Source: Pseudopedobacter sp965218985 | GTDB taxonomy: Bacteria > Bacteroidota > Bacteroidia > Sphingobacteriales > Sphingobacteriaceae | DNA: 64,000 bases | Assembly (NCBI GenBank): GCA_965218985.1 | Contig: CBDCMP010000004.1 | Coordinates: forward strand, 248,001 to 312,000 | Direction of reading: 5' to 3' | Shown: piece after piece, positions 34,281-41,747 of the stretch | Position numbering within the stretch: position 1 is the stretch's first letter | How the letters are laid out: each line of letters starts with the position of its first letter | Notes under the pieces: model-generated | The model's input: the letters and a program-made list of their open reading frames with translations, nothing else | What the model was told of the DNA's origin: nothing | The model's database searches: none | Made by a program: the position numbers and the translations under genes

Positions 34281-34901
34281 ATGAGACACGGAAAGAAATT
34301 TAATCACTTAGGTCGTAAAACAGCCCACAGAAAATCGATGTTGGCTAATATGGCTTCTTCGCTTATTGAGCACAAACGCATCACCACCACTTTAGCTAAA
34401 GCTAAAGCATTGCGTGTATATGTGGAGCCCATCATCACAAAATCTAAAAATGACACTACACACTCTCGTCGTACGGTGTTCGCTTATCTTCAAAATAAAG
34501 AAGTGGTGACCACCTTGTTCAGAGAGGTTGCTGAGAAAGTGGCAAGTCGCCCAGGAGGTTACACCCGTATTGTGAAATTAGAGAATCGTTTAGGTGATAA
34601 TGCCGAAATGGCGATGATTGAGTTGGTGGATTTCAACACTACTTATAATACAGAAGCCAAGGTGGAGAAAAAATCCACTCGTAGAAGAGGTTCTGGTTCT
34701 AAAGCTAAAAAAGCTGATGCACCTGCAGCTGAAACTAAAACAGGAGAAGCTGAAGAAGTTATTGAAGAAGCTAAAGTGGAAGACACCGTTGTTGAAACTC
34801 CAGCAGCAGAAACTGAAGAAACTTCTACAAAAGAAGAAATTCCTGCAAAAGAAGAGGAAACTGATTCAAAAGATTCAAAAGAAGAAAAGCCGTCAGAATA
34901 A
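34281..34901 (+). CDS. rplQ: 50S ribosomal protein L17 with long acidic tail
   Basis: 206 aa. The L17 core (MRHGKKFNHLGRKTAHRKSM to about residue 125) is followed by a basic linker (KKSTRRRGSGSKAKK) and about 65 residues of Ala/Glu/Thr/Lys-rich tail ending EEETDSKDSKEEKPSE. E. coli L17 is about 127 aa; extensions are known in Bacteroidota. The tail is probably disordered. Last gene of the cluster. Confidence 0.96.
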   Translation: MRHGKKFNHLGRKTAHRKSMLANMASSLIEHKRITTTLAKAKALRVYVEPIITKSKNDTTHSRRTVFAYLQNKEVVTTLFREVAEKVASRPGGYTRIVKLENRLGDNAEMAMIELVDFNTTYNTEAKVEKKSTRRRGSGSKAKKADAPAAETKTGEAEEVIEEAKVEDTVVETPAAETEETSTKEEIPAKEEETDSKDSKEEKPSE

Positions 34902-34927
34902 GTCATCTGATAAAACTAGGGATTTAA

Positions 34928-34961
34928 AGACCTCCAACATTTATTTGTCGGAGGTTTTTTT
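34928..34961 (+). terminator. Rho-independent terminator of the ribosomal cluster
   Basis: ACCTCC (34930-34935) pairs with GGAGGT (34950-34955), followed by a run of Ts. It lies 27 bases after the rplQ stop and should end the long transcript. Confidence 0.88.
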
Positions 34962-35131
34962 GATTTGCCAGCTTTTTATTGATGTGGATATTGTAAGAAA
35001 GAAATAGCGAGGGTGTAAAATAAACTCTCAGATTAAATTAATGCTTCTCAAAAGCTTCTGGTTCAAATCCAATGTCACATCCTGTCAGGAAACTAAAATG
35101 AGCTCTAGCCCTTATTTAAACGGTGTTCCGA

Positions 35132-35296
35132 TTATTCGTCAGTTTTTTTCTCCTCTTTTCGTATCTCTTCATCCACCTGTTTATAGATGGATTTAGGATT
35201 ATTTGCTTTGGCATTATCCCGGTCATGTAATTCTTCTCTTTTTTCCTGGCTCTTCTTCCAGTCTTTTCCTGGCTTTTTACGGTCTTCGAAAGTCAT
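35132..35296 (-). CDS. Small highly charged protein
   Basis: 54 aa from the ATG at 35296 (MTFEDRKKPGKDWKKSQEKR). Strongly hydrophilic, Lys/Glu/Asp-rich, no hydrophobic core, probably disordered. A longer start at 35326 would overlap the end of the upstream gene. Family unknown; it may be co-transcribed with the SpoIIAA-like gene. Confidence 0.5.
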   Translation of the reverse strand: MTFEDRKKPGKDWKKSQEKREELHDRDNAKANNPKSIYKQVDEEIRKEEKKTDE

Positions 35297-35313
35297 ATCA
35301 CTTGATTTTATGT

Positions 35314-35673
35314 TTATTGAACCCATACTTTGGCTTGTTCCAACTCTTCAGGAGGAAAACCTTTTAATTCACCTGGCAAAATGCCGGATAAAACATCTGT
35401 CACCTTTTGTAAATAATCTTTCTTTGTCACTAGAGCAACCTTTTTCCATTTATCCAGGTATTTGAAATCTGTTTTTAAATCTTCCAATAAAGCACTTAGA
35501 CTGAAATTTTGCAGCTCTGTATCGTAATAAATCAAACAATTCAGATTTTTAAAAGCTTTTTCCTGGTTTTCAATAGCAGGCTCCAAAACTTTTTTATAAT
35601 CATCCTTATCCACTTTTCCGCTGATGTGAAGTCCTATCACATGAGGGGGTAAATTTTCCATTAAGTTAATCAT
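35314..35673 (-). CDS. SpoIIAA-like (STAS/SEC14-type) protein
   Basis: 119 aa, matching the small SpoIIAA-like family: an alternating alpha/beta pattern, with GLHISGKVDKDDYKKVLEPA at the N-terminus, LIYYDTELQNFSLSALLEDL, then KYLDKWKKVALVTKKDYLQK. Often found in stress-related loci; function not known. Followed by the small charged gene. Confidence 0.75.
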   Translation of the reverse strand: MINLMENLPPHVIGLHISGKVDKDDYKKVLEPAIENQEKAFKNLNCLIYYDTELQNFSLSALLEDLKTDFKYLDKWKKVALVTKKDYLQKVTDVLSGILPGELKGFPPEELEQAKVWVQ

Positions 35674-35770
35674 CGGTAATTGATTTTAGTTGAATAAGAA
35701 GAGAAAATTTCATGCCAAAGCGTCAAACTAAATAAACCAGATTTGGTTTTGTTAACAAATACCATCAAAA

Positions 35771-36238
35771 ATGAAAAACAACACGCTTCTCTCTGCATTG
35801 GTTGAACTATTGATTCAGGGTAACGCTCATGCTGATTTTGATTCCATCATAAAAAACGTTCCTGCAGGTAAGTGTGGATTACGGCCCGATGATTTGCCTT
35901 ATTCTATTTGGGATTTGGTGGAGCATTTAAGAATTACCCAGTGGGATATTTTAGAGTTCTCCAGAAACCCTGATCATGAATCGCCAAAATGGCCTGATGA
36001 ATATTGGGTAAAGAAAGGTCATCAGCCAACAAAACAGGAGTGGAACGAATCCATAGCAACCATTAAAAGAGAGCGGGATGAATTCGTCTCTCTTTTAAAA
36101 GAGTCCGATGATCTTTTTAAACCATTTCCTTGGAGCGAAGCGCATCATCTTTTACAGGAGGCTTTAACATTGGCTGATCATGATACTTATCATCTGGGTC
36201 AGATATTGGTTTTAAGAAGACTGCTCGGCGTTTGGTAG
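35771..36238 (+). CDS. DinB family protein
   Basis: 155 aa four-helix bundle. Candidate metal-ligand histidines are in LVEHLRITQWD (near residue 56) and DHDTYHLGQILVLRR (near 140), the DinB pattern. Members include metal-dependent thiol-transferases and proteins of unknown role; no substrate can be given. Confidence 0.8.
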   Translation: MKNNTLLSALVELLIQGNAHADFDSIIKNVPAGKCGLRPDDLPYSIWDLVEHLRITQWDILEFSRNPDHESPKWPDEYWVKKGHQPTKQEWNESIATIKRERDEFVSLLKESDDLFKPFPWSEAHHLLQEALTLADHDTYHLGQILVLRRLLGVW

Positions 36239-36256
36239 GCTGCATTTTATAGAAAA

Positions 36257-36718
36257 TTAAATAAATCGGGCAGCTCCCAATGCTGTTAAATCTTCCACCA
36301 TGCCAACAATTTTATCATTTCCGCCGGTTTTTTCAGTCATTCTTTTTCTGGTGTAGAAAAACAGGTAGGTGAATAGGAATGCCGAGGCAGCACCCAAAAT
36401 CGCTCCATTTGCCGGATTCTTGCATGCAGCCTTATAGGTGGCCGCTCCGGCGAGTGCACCTGAAGCCATTCTGCCCAATAAGCCTGTTAATTCAGTTCGG
36501 TCAGGTGCGCTGCTATTTTTATCTCCCGCAAATTCGGTGGTAGCGGCAACATTCATCAGGGTTGAAAAACTTCGTGATTGTAAAAATTTTAACCTGCTGT
36601 GGGTTAAGCAGGGCTTTTTTGCGTTGGAGTATTGATGGCTCAACACCGCAAGTGGAGTCATGGTGCGCATTCCCGCGATCAGGCCCAAGCCTAATGTTTT
36701 ATAAAGTGGATTTTTCAT
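36257..36718 (-). CDS. DUF4126-like membrane protein
   Basis: 153 aa. KTLGLGLIAGMRTMTPLAVL at the N-terminus, a Gly/Ala-rich helix pair (LLGRMASGALAGAATYKAAC) and a hydrophobic helix (GAILGAASAFLFTYLFFYTR), ending VEDLTALGAARFI. The GMRTMTP motif is characteristic of the DUF4126 family. Function unknown. Confidence 0.7.
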   Translation of the reverse strand: MKNPLYKTLGLGLIAGMRTMTPLAVLSHQYSNAKKPCLTHSRLKFLQSRSFSTLMNVAATTEFAGDKNSSAPDRTELTGLLGRMASGALAGAATYKAACKNPANGAILGAASAFLFTYLFFYTRKRMTEKTGGNDKIVGMVEDLTALGAARFI

Positions 36719-36846
36719 AACAGATGTTTTGAATAATCAGATCAAAAATCTTACCGAATCCTAAAAGCAGGTATCATGAAAGACAAATAATAATTGTGGC
36801 AAAAATTAGCTTCTTGAAGGAACCTTTAACACCTTAGAAATATTGA

Positions 36847-39288
36847 TCAATTTTTCAACCTGCTTTGCTCACTTTCTAAACCAGTGGATCTTCTTCGGGC
36901 AGGTTTGATGTCGTTTTTTCCAAAGTTATAGGAAAGGCTGATCTTGGCGATCTGTGTTTCGTTTTTCTGCATCAGATCATAGCTGAGGCCTGGATAAGCA
37001 CTGGATAGGATTTGTCTCCTGGTGTTGAAGATATCGCTCATTGCTAATTTTAAAGTTAATTTTTTATCCATCATAGATTTACTCACGCCTGCATCCAGTC
37101 CATATTGAGATTGTATTTTTAAAGTTCCATATTCCAATGGAGAGCTATAATTAAAATTCATCTCTGCGCTTAAATCTTTAACTATAGTGAAGTTATGCTG
37201 TGAGTTGAGCTGGAAAAAAGTTTTACCGGTTTTCAAGTCCTGCCCCTGTAAATTAGCTGACGTGAATCCCATATAATAAGCACCAAAATTGTTGCTGCTA
37301 TTCCACCATTTTGCAAGCGTGATAGGAACGTTCAGATTTACCCCATAGTTAAGCTGCTCGTCAAGGTTGGCATTGGTTTGGTAAAGGGCTTTATTACGCT
37401 CATCAGGCAATAAGACCTCTGTGATCACATCATTGGTAAGGCTATAGCTCAGCGTTAAGCTATACATTTTTTTCAAGGTGTAAGCCAGCTCAAAATTGCT
37501 GGTGAACTGAGGATTTAGAAACGGATTTCCTTTACTGTAGGTATATTGGTCCAGGTAATAGACAAAAGGATTCAAAGCATCATAGCTTGGCCTGTCAATT
37601 CTTCTGCTGTAAGATAAGGAAAGGTCATGGTTTTTGCCCAATGGCTGTGTGATGAAAGCCGTTGGGAAGAAGTTGAGGTAGCTCCGCTCCGCTACACTAT
37701 GGGTAGTGATCAAATCTCCTTTGGAGCTAGTTTGTTCAGCCCTTAGCCCAAACTGGACGCTGGTGGTTTTAAATTGCTTGCTGATGTTGAAATAAGCTGC
37801 GTTCACATTTTCATCATAGATGAAATGATTACTCTTATTCGGATCATTCTCCCAATTGCCATTATTTTGTTGTGTGAACTGAAAATCATTGTCGGTGGTC
37901 ACCCAGCTGCTCTTTAATCCAGCTTCCAGCTTCATAGTTTTGCCGAAAGATTTCACGTAATCAGCTTTCAGGGCCGAGATATTGATTTTGGAAGGTGTTC
38001 CGTTTCTGATGAACAAAGGATTTTTTAAATTGCTTCCGTCCGGACGATAAAAGTAATTGTCATAATCACTGGCTTCATTGCCTTTATAGCGAGAATAATC
38101 TGCATCAAAAGTGAATTCCTGTCCCAAAGAATCCAAAGCTACCTTATAATTCGCATTGTAGGAGAAGTTCTTATAGTTTTTATCGCTGACAGAATTCACA
38201 AATACCGTGGAATCGGTTTGATTGAATGATCTGCCAATGAAGGTATTACTCGTATTATAATCGTTTCCTGATGAAACATAACCATTGGCCATGAAACCTA
38301 AAGTGTTGTTTTTATCGATGAAAATGTCAACTCCTCCCTTGAAGTTATGATTGTTATTCCTATGGTGGTTATTCGATAATTGCGAGAAGAAATCTGCACC
38401 ATTTCCGGTTCCGGAGATTCTGTCAATGTTCAAAGACTGATCATTTTTCCAGTTATTGAAATTATAACTTCCAAATAAATTAACGTATTTAGAACGATTA
38501 TTGACACTTATTCCACCGTTACCTCTGGTATTCAGTCCTTGACCTAAGCCCGCATTCACTGCTCCATTGGTGCCCAAACCTTTGCCTTTTTTTCTTTTGA
38601 TGTTGATGATTCCGGCATTTCCGTTTGCAGGATATTTAGAGGACGGATTAGTGATGAGTTCAATGGATTCGATTTCGTTGCTTTGCATGTTTTTGAGCAT
38701 ATTCACTACATCTGCATTGCTCATATAAGTCATTTTTCCATCCAGCATCACGTTTACGCCCTGTTTTCCCTGCATCGAAATGTGATCATTCTGGTCAACA
38801 GTGACACCCGGAGCTTTTTGCAAAACCTCTAAAGCGGTCGAACCCACGGCCAGCGTGCTATTTTCTACGTTCATCACCAGCCTATCCACTTTACGTTCGA
38901 TGAATGGACGTTTAGCCACAACTGTAACCTCCTGTAGAGATTTAGATTCCAATTGCAGTTGAAATGCAGGGAGCTCCATCTGCTGCTGATCATTTACCTG
39001 AAAGCTTGCACTATAAGCATCCTTAAATCCAAACTGCCTGGCATTGATGATATATTTACCTTTTGCCACCTCACTGAAGGTATATGCTCCGTTTGTGCCC
39101 GTAACAGCTGTCTTTACCAAAGCGGAATCTTTAGCGGAGAGCAGGCTTATCGTCACGTAATCCAAAGGCTTTTTTTGAACATCATTCACGAACCCAGTGA
39201 TCACTGCACCCGGGTTATTTTGAGCCATGGCCAATGGAGCGGTGGCGATGAACAGTGCCAGAATTGAATTTAATGTAAAAAGTTTCAT
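36847..39288 (-). CDS. TonB-dependent receptor-like outer membrane protein (OMP_b-brl family)
   Basis: 813 aa. Signal peptide (ATAPLAMAQ, cleavage near residue 22), a carboxypeptidase-regulatory-like beta-sandwich (about 28-105, GAVITGFVNDVQKKPLDYVT), a plug domain (about 120-215, LEVLQKAPGVTVDQND and NPSSKYPANGNAGIINIKRK), and a C-terminal beta-barrel. No TonB box is obvious. Outer-membrane transporter or signalling receptor. No SusD partner is adjacent, so it is not a standard polysaccharide-utilisation pair. Confidence 0.88.
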   Translation of the reverse strand: MKLFTLNSILALFIATAPLAMAQNNPGAVITGFVNDVQKKPLDYVTISLLSAKDSALVKTAVTGTNGAYTFSEVAKGKYIINARQFGFKDAYSASFQVNDQQQMELPAFQLQLESKSLQEVTVVAKRPFIERKVDRLVMNVENSTLAVGSTALEVLQKAPGVTVDQNDHISMQGKQGVNVMLDGKMTYMSNADVVNMLKNMQSNEIESIELITNPSSKYPANGNAGIINIKRKKGKGLGTNGAVNAGLGQGLNTRGNGGISVNNRSKYVNLFGSYNFNNWKNDQSLNIDRISGTGNGADFFSQLSNNHHRNNNHNFKGGVDIFIDKNNTLGFMANGYVSSGNDYNTSNTFIGRSFNQTDSTVFVNSVSDKNYKNFSYNANYKVALDSLGQEFTFDADYSRYKGNEASDYDNYFYRPDGSNLKNPLFIRNGTPSKINISALKADYVKSFGKTMKLEAGLKSSWVTTDNDFQFTQQNNGNWENDPNKSNHFIYDENVNAAYFNISKQFKTTSVQFGLRAEQTSSKGDLITTHSVAERSYLNFFPTAFITQPLGKNHDLSLSYSRRIDRPSYDALNPFVYYLDQYTYSKGNPFLNPQFTSNFELAYTLKKMYSLTLSYSLTNDVITEVLLPDERNKALYQTNANLDEQLNYGVNLNVPITLAKWWNSSNNFGAYYMGFTSANLQGQDLKTGKTFFQLNSQHNFTIVKDLSAEMNFNYSSPLEYGTLKIQSQYGLDAGVSKSMMDKKLTLKLAMSDIFNTRRQILSSAYPGLSYDLMQKNETQIAKISLSYNFGKNDIKPARRRSTGLESEQSRLKN

Positions 39289-39510
39289 ATAATTATTTTT
39301 ATAGCCAAAAAACTGAAAGCAAAAAGAATCCTATAAGAGCTAAATCGCCCTTTCCCAATGACTGATAGGATGAGTCTTTTTATCATTCAGGAACGGCCTG
39401 TTCCTTTTATCTTGTTTGATAATAAGACGAGGTTTTTAGGGAGAGGTTACATAAATAGTTAAAAAATAGGAAAGAGCGACTTAAAATAGTTACACACACT
39501 CTTTTAATTA

Positions 39511-39518
39511 TAAATTTG
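39511..39518 (+). promoter_or_regulatory. Candidate -7 element just before pyrD
   Basis: TAAATTTG fits TAnnTTTG but sits only 4 bases before the pyrD ATG. If used, the transcript would be leaderless or nearly so. No TTG is at the ideal -33 distance. Confidence 0.35.
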
Positions 39519-39522
39519 CGTT

Positions 39523-40542
39523 ATGTACAAGATTTTTAAGCCCCTGCTCTTTCAATTTGATCCGGAGAAAATTCACTATGCCGTCATTGATTCCCTTCAG
39601 TTCCTACAGCGGGTTTGGGGTTTCCCAAAACTTTTAAAGGGCATTTATCAGTATCAAAATCCATTTCTGGAGCGGGAGGTGTTCGGCCTGAAATTCAAAA
39701 ATCCTGTAGGATTGGCAGCTGGCTTTGATAAAAACGGAGAATTCATAGAAGAATTGGCAAACTTTGGTTTTGGATTCCTTGAAGTGGGCACAGTCACCCC
39801 TTTGCCTCAGCCGGGAAATGAAAAGCCGAGAATGTTCAGGCTTAAAGCCAATGAAGCCCTCATCAACAGGATGGGTTTCAATAATAAAGGGGTGGATGTT
39901 TTAGCCCATAAGTTGAAATCTGTTAAACGAGAGGGGTTGATTATTGGGGGGAATATTGGTAAAAACAAAAACACGCCAAATGAAGAGGCCGTGAGCGATT
40001 ACATCAAATGTTTTGATGCACTTTTTGAGGTGGTTGATTATTTCGTAGTGAATGTAAGCTCACCTAATACGCCGGGATTAAGAGATTTACAAGAGAAAGA
40101 ACCGCTAAAGAATATTCTGCATACCTTACAAAAGAGGAATCATAAAAATGAGCTATCCAGGCCGATTTTATTGAAAATCGCTCCTGACCTGACCAATGAA
40201 CAACTGGATAACATTGTAGAGATCGTTCAGGATACTGGAATCGCTGGGGTGATCGCTACCAATACCACGATAGAGCGATCAAATCTTCTGGCGTCAGAAC
40301 AATTGAGCCATGAAGCTGGAGGTTTAAGTGGGAAACCTTTAGCAAAGCGTTCAACTGAGGTGATTAAATATCTTTCGGATAAATCCAATAGATCATTCCC
40401 GATTATTGGTGTGGGAGGGATACATCACCCCCGTGATGCAAAGGAGAAACTGGAGGCCGGGGCATCTTTGGTGCAGATTTACACCGGATTCATTTATGAA
40501 GGGCCTGGATTGGTAAAGCGAATCTTAAAGGCATTGAGTTGA
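39523..40542 (+). CDS. pyrD: Quinone-dependent dihydroorotate dehydrogenase (class 2)
   Basis: 339 aa. The N-terminal helices (KPLLFQFDPEKIHYAVIDSL) used for membrane/quinone contact mark class 2. FMN and substrate motifs: GLAAGFDKNGE, RMGFNNKGVD, NVSSPNTPGLRDLQ with the catalytic Ser in the class 2 loop, and IIGVGGIHHPRDAKEKLEAG. Oxidises dihydroorotate to orotate in pyrimidine synthesis. Stands alone. Confidence 0.96.
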   Translation: MYKIFKPLLFQFDPEKIHYAVIDSLQFLQRVWGFPKLLKGIYQYQNPFLEREVFGLKFKNPVGLAAGFDKNGEFIEELANFGFGFLEVGTVTPLPQPGNEKPRMFRLKANEALINRMGFNNKGVDVLAHKLKSVKREGLIIGGNIGKNKNTPNEEAVSDYIKCFDALFEVVDYFVVNVSSPNTPGLRDLQEKEPLKNILHTLQKRNHKNELSRPILLKIAPDLTNEQLDNIVEIVQDTGIAGVIATNTTIERSNLLASEQLSHEAGGLSGKPLAKRSTEVIKYLSDKSNRSFPIIGVGGIHHPRDAKEKLEAGASLVQIYTGFIYEGPGLVKRILKALS

Positions 40543-40626
40543 AGAAATTGCTCTACCCTCCTGTGGAAAGATGCATTCATTTAGCTTGCTTTAAAGGTTC
40601 AGGAAATGCAATTATTGAATTTGAAC

Positions 40627-40660
40627 AAAAAATCCTATCCACTGGACGGTGAACAGGATT
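40627..40660 (-). terminator. Rho-independent terminator of the small basic gene
   Basis: On the minus strand a 12-bp stem (AATCCTGTTCAC / GUGGAUAGGAUU with two G-U pairs) is followed by TTTTTTG. It lies 22 bases after the small gene's stop, and may also serve pyrD from the other side. Confidence 0.75.
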
Positions 40661-40682
40661 TTGAATGACTACCAAACAAAAA

Positions 40683-40853
40683 TTATTTGCTTAAAGAAGC
40701 TAAAATTTCATTGTTTTTAACCACTTGGCTGTGTTTTGGCTCTAATGAACGGCTACCATTCTCTATATTGGTGGCATTCTTCAGAAACTGCACTTTCATA
40801 CGTGAAACTGTTTTATTTCTTCTGTCTTTTCTTTTTAAACGCGTTACTGCCAT
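40683..40853 (-). CDS. Small basic conserved protein
   Basis: 56 aa, read directly: starts MAVTRLKRKDRRNKTVSRMK, followed by VQFLKNATNIENGS and ending HSQVVKNNEILASLSK. Very basic N-terminus, as in ribosome- or nucleic-acid-binding peptides. Similar short proteins seem common in Bacteroidota, but I cannot name a function. Lies between tRNA-Cys and a terminator on the same strand, and may share the tRNA promoter. Confidence 0.7.
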   Translation of the reverse strand: MAVTRLKRKDRRNKTVSRMKVQFLKNATNIENGSRSLEPKHSQVVKNNEILASLSK

Positions 40854-40881
40854 GACTTTCTTCTTTTTTAATTTTTAAACG

Positions 40882-40952
40882 AGGTCGAGAGCGGATTCGA
40901 ACCGCTGTAGAAGGTTTTGCAGACCTCTGCCTAGCCACTCGGCCACTCGACC
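40882..40952 (-). tRNA. tRNA-Cys (GCA)
   Basis: A 71-nt cloverleaf read on the minus strand: acceptor GGTCGAG pairs with CTCGACC, the anticodon loop is CTGCAAA with anticodon GCA (Cys), and the T arm is AGCGG-TTCGAAT-CCGCT. CCA is not encoded. A good promoter lies just upstream. Confidence 0.93.
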
Positions 40953-40969
40953 CTTTGTTTTAGGGATTG

Positions 40970-40999
40970 CAAAAATAGTAAAATTTTAATACAAGGCAA
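40970..40999 (-). promoter_or_regulatory. Promoter of tRNA-Cys
   Basis: On the minus strand, TTG (40997-40999), exactly 19 bp, then TATTTTTG (40970-40977). The same spacing as the rplC promoter. Confidence 0.8.
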
Positions 41000-41000
41000 T

Positions 41001-41747
41001 TTATTTAAGGATATTTCTTCTCATCTCGGCACAACATATCGCCGCAGAAACAGCGACATTCAGAGATTCGGTTTGTCCATAGCCGGGAATCGTTACCGGA
41101 TGGGTAAGATAAGGTAAGATTTTCGGTGAAATCCCATTTCCTTCACTGCCGAAAATCAAAAAACCTTTTTCAGGCCAATCCACTTTAAATATATTCTCTC
41201 CATTTAAAAGTGCACCGAATATGGGGGTATCGCTCTTGTGCAGTATTTCTTCTAAATCCGTATACCAAATATTCATTCTTGCTAAAGATCCCATGGTGGC
41301 CTGCACCACTTTAGGATTGTAAATATCCACCGTATCTTTTGAACAAATGATGTCTTTAAACCCAAACCAATCTGCTGTGCGGATAATGGTGCCCATATTC
41401 CCCGGATCTTGCACCCCATCTAAAACAAGCGTGATATCATTCAGATCTTTATCCGCCATATCTTCTTCTATCGGCATCTCCACAACCGCTAAAACTCCCT
41501 GCGGATTTTGTAAAGCGCTTATTTTTTCTAATTCATTTATACTAACTTCAAAAACTTTTTGTTTATGAGATAAATTCGGCAATTTTGCCGTCATATCTTT
41601 GATAGCATAGATGGAATGTAAGGTGTAGGCCGAGTTAAAAAACTCAGTGATGGCTTTTAAACCCTCCACCACAAAAAGCTGATGCTCTTTACGGTGTTTT
41701 TTTTGATGCAGAGATTTTATTAAACTTATTTGAGACTTTGAAAGCAT
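41001..41747 (-). CDS. SpoU/TrmH-family RNA 2'-O-methyltransferase
   Basis: 248 aa from MLSKSQISL at 41747. All three SPOUT motifs are present: LDGVQDPGNMGTIIRTADWF (motif 1), LIFGSEGNGISPKIL (motif 2), and IPGYGQTESLNVAVSAAI (motif 3, knot). An L30e-like N-terminal substrate domain precedes them. Target is probably 23S rRNA or tRNA, undetermined. Its start overlaps the divergent tamL start, leaving no room for separate promoters outside the coding ends. Confidence 0.9.
   Translation of the reverse strand: MLSKSQISLIKSLHQKKHRKEHQLFVVEGLKAITEFFNSAYTLHSIYAIKDMTAKLPNLSHKQKVFEVSINELEKISALQNPQGVLAVVEMPIEEDMADKDLNDITLVLDGVQDPGNMGTIIRTADWFGFKDIICSKDTVDIYNPKVVQATMGSLARMNIWYTDLEEILHKSDTPIFGALLNGENIFKVDWPEKGFLIFGSEGNGISPKILPYLTHPVTIPGYGQTESLNVAVSAAICCAEMRRNILK

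Noticed and set aside
34618..35007. Lys/Leu-rich frame over the end of rplQ
   Set aside because: It is a shifted reading of the L17 acidic tail and crosses the terminator.
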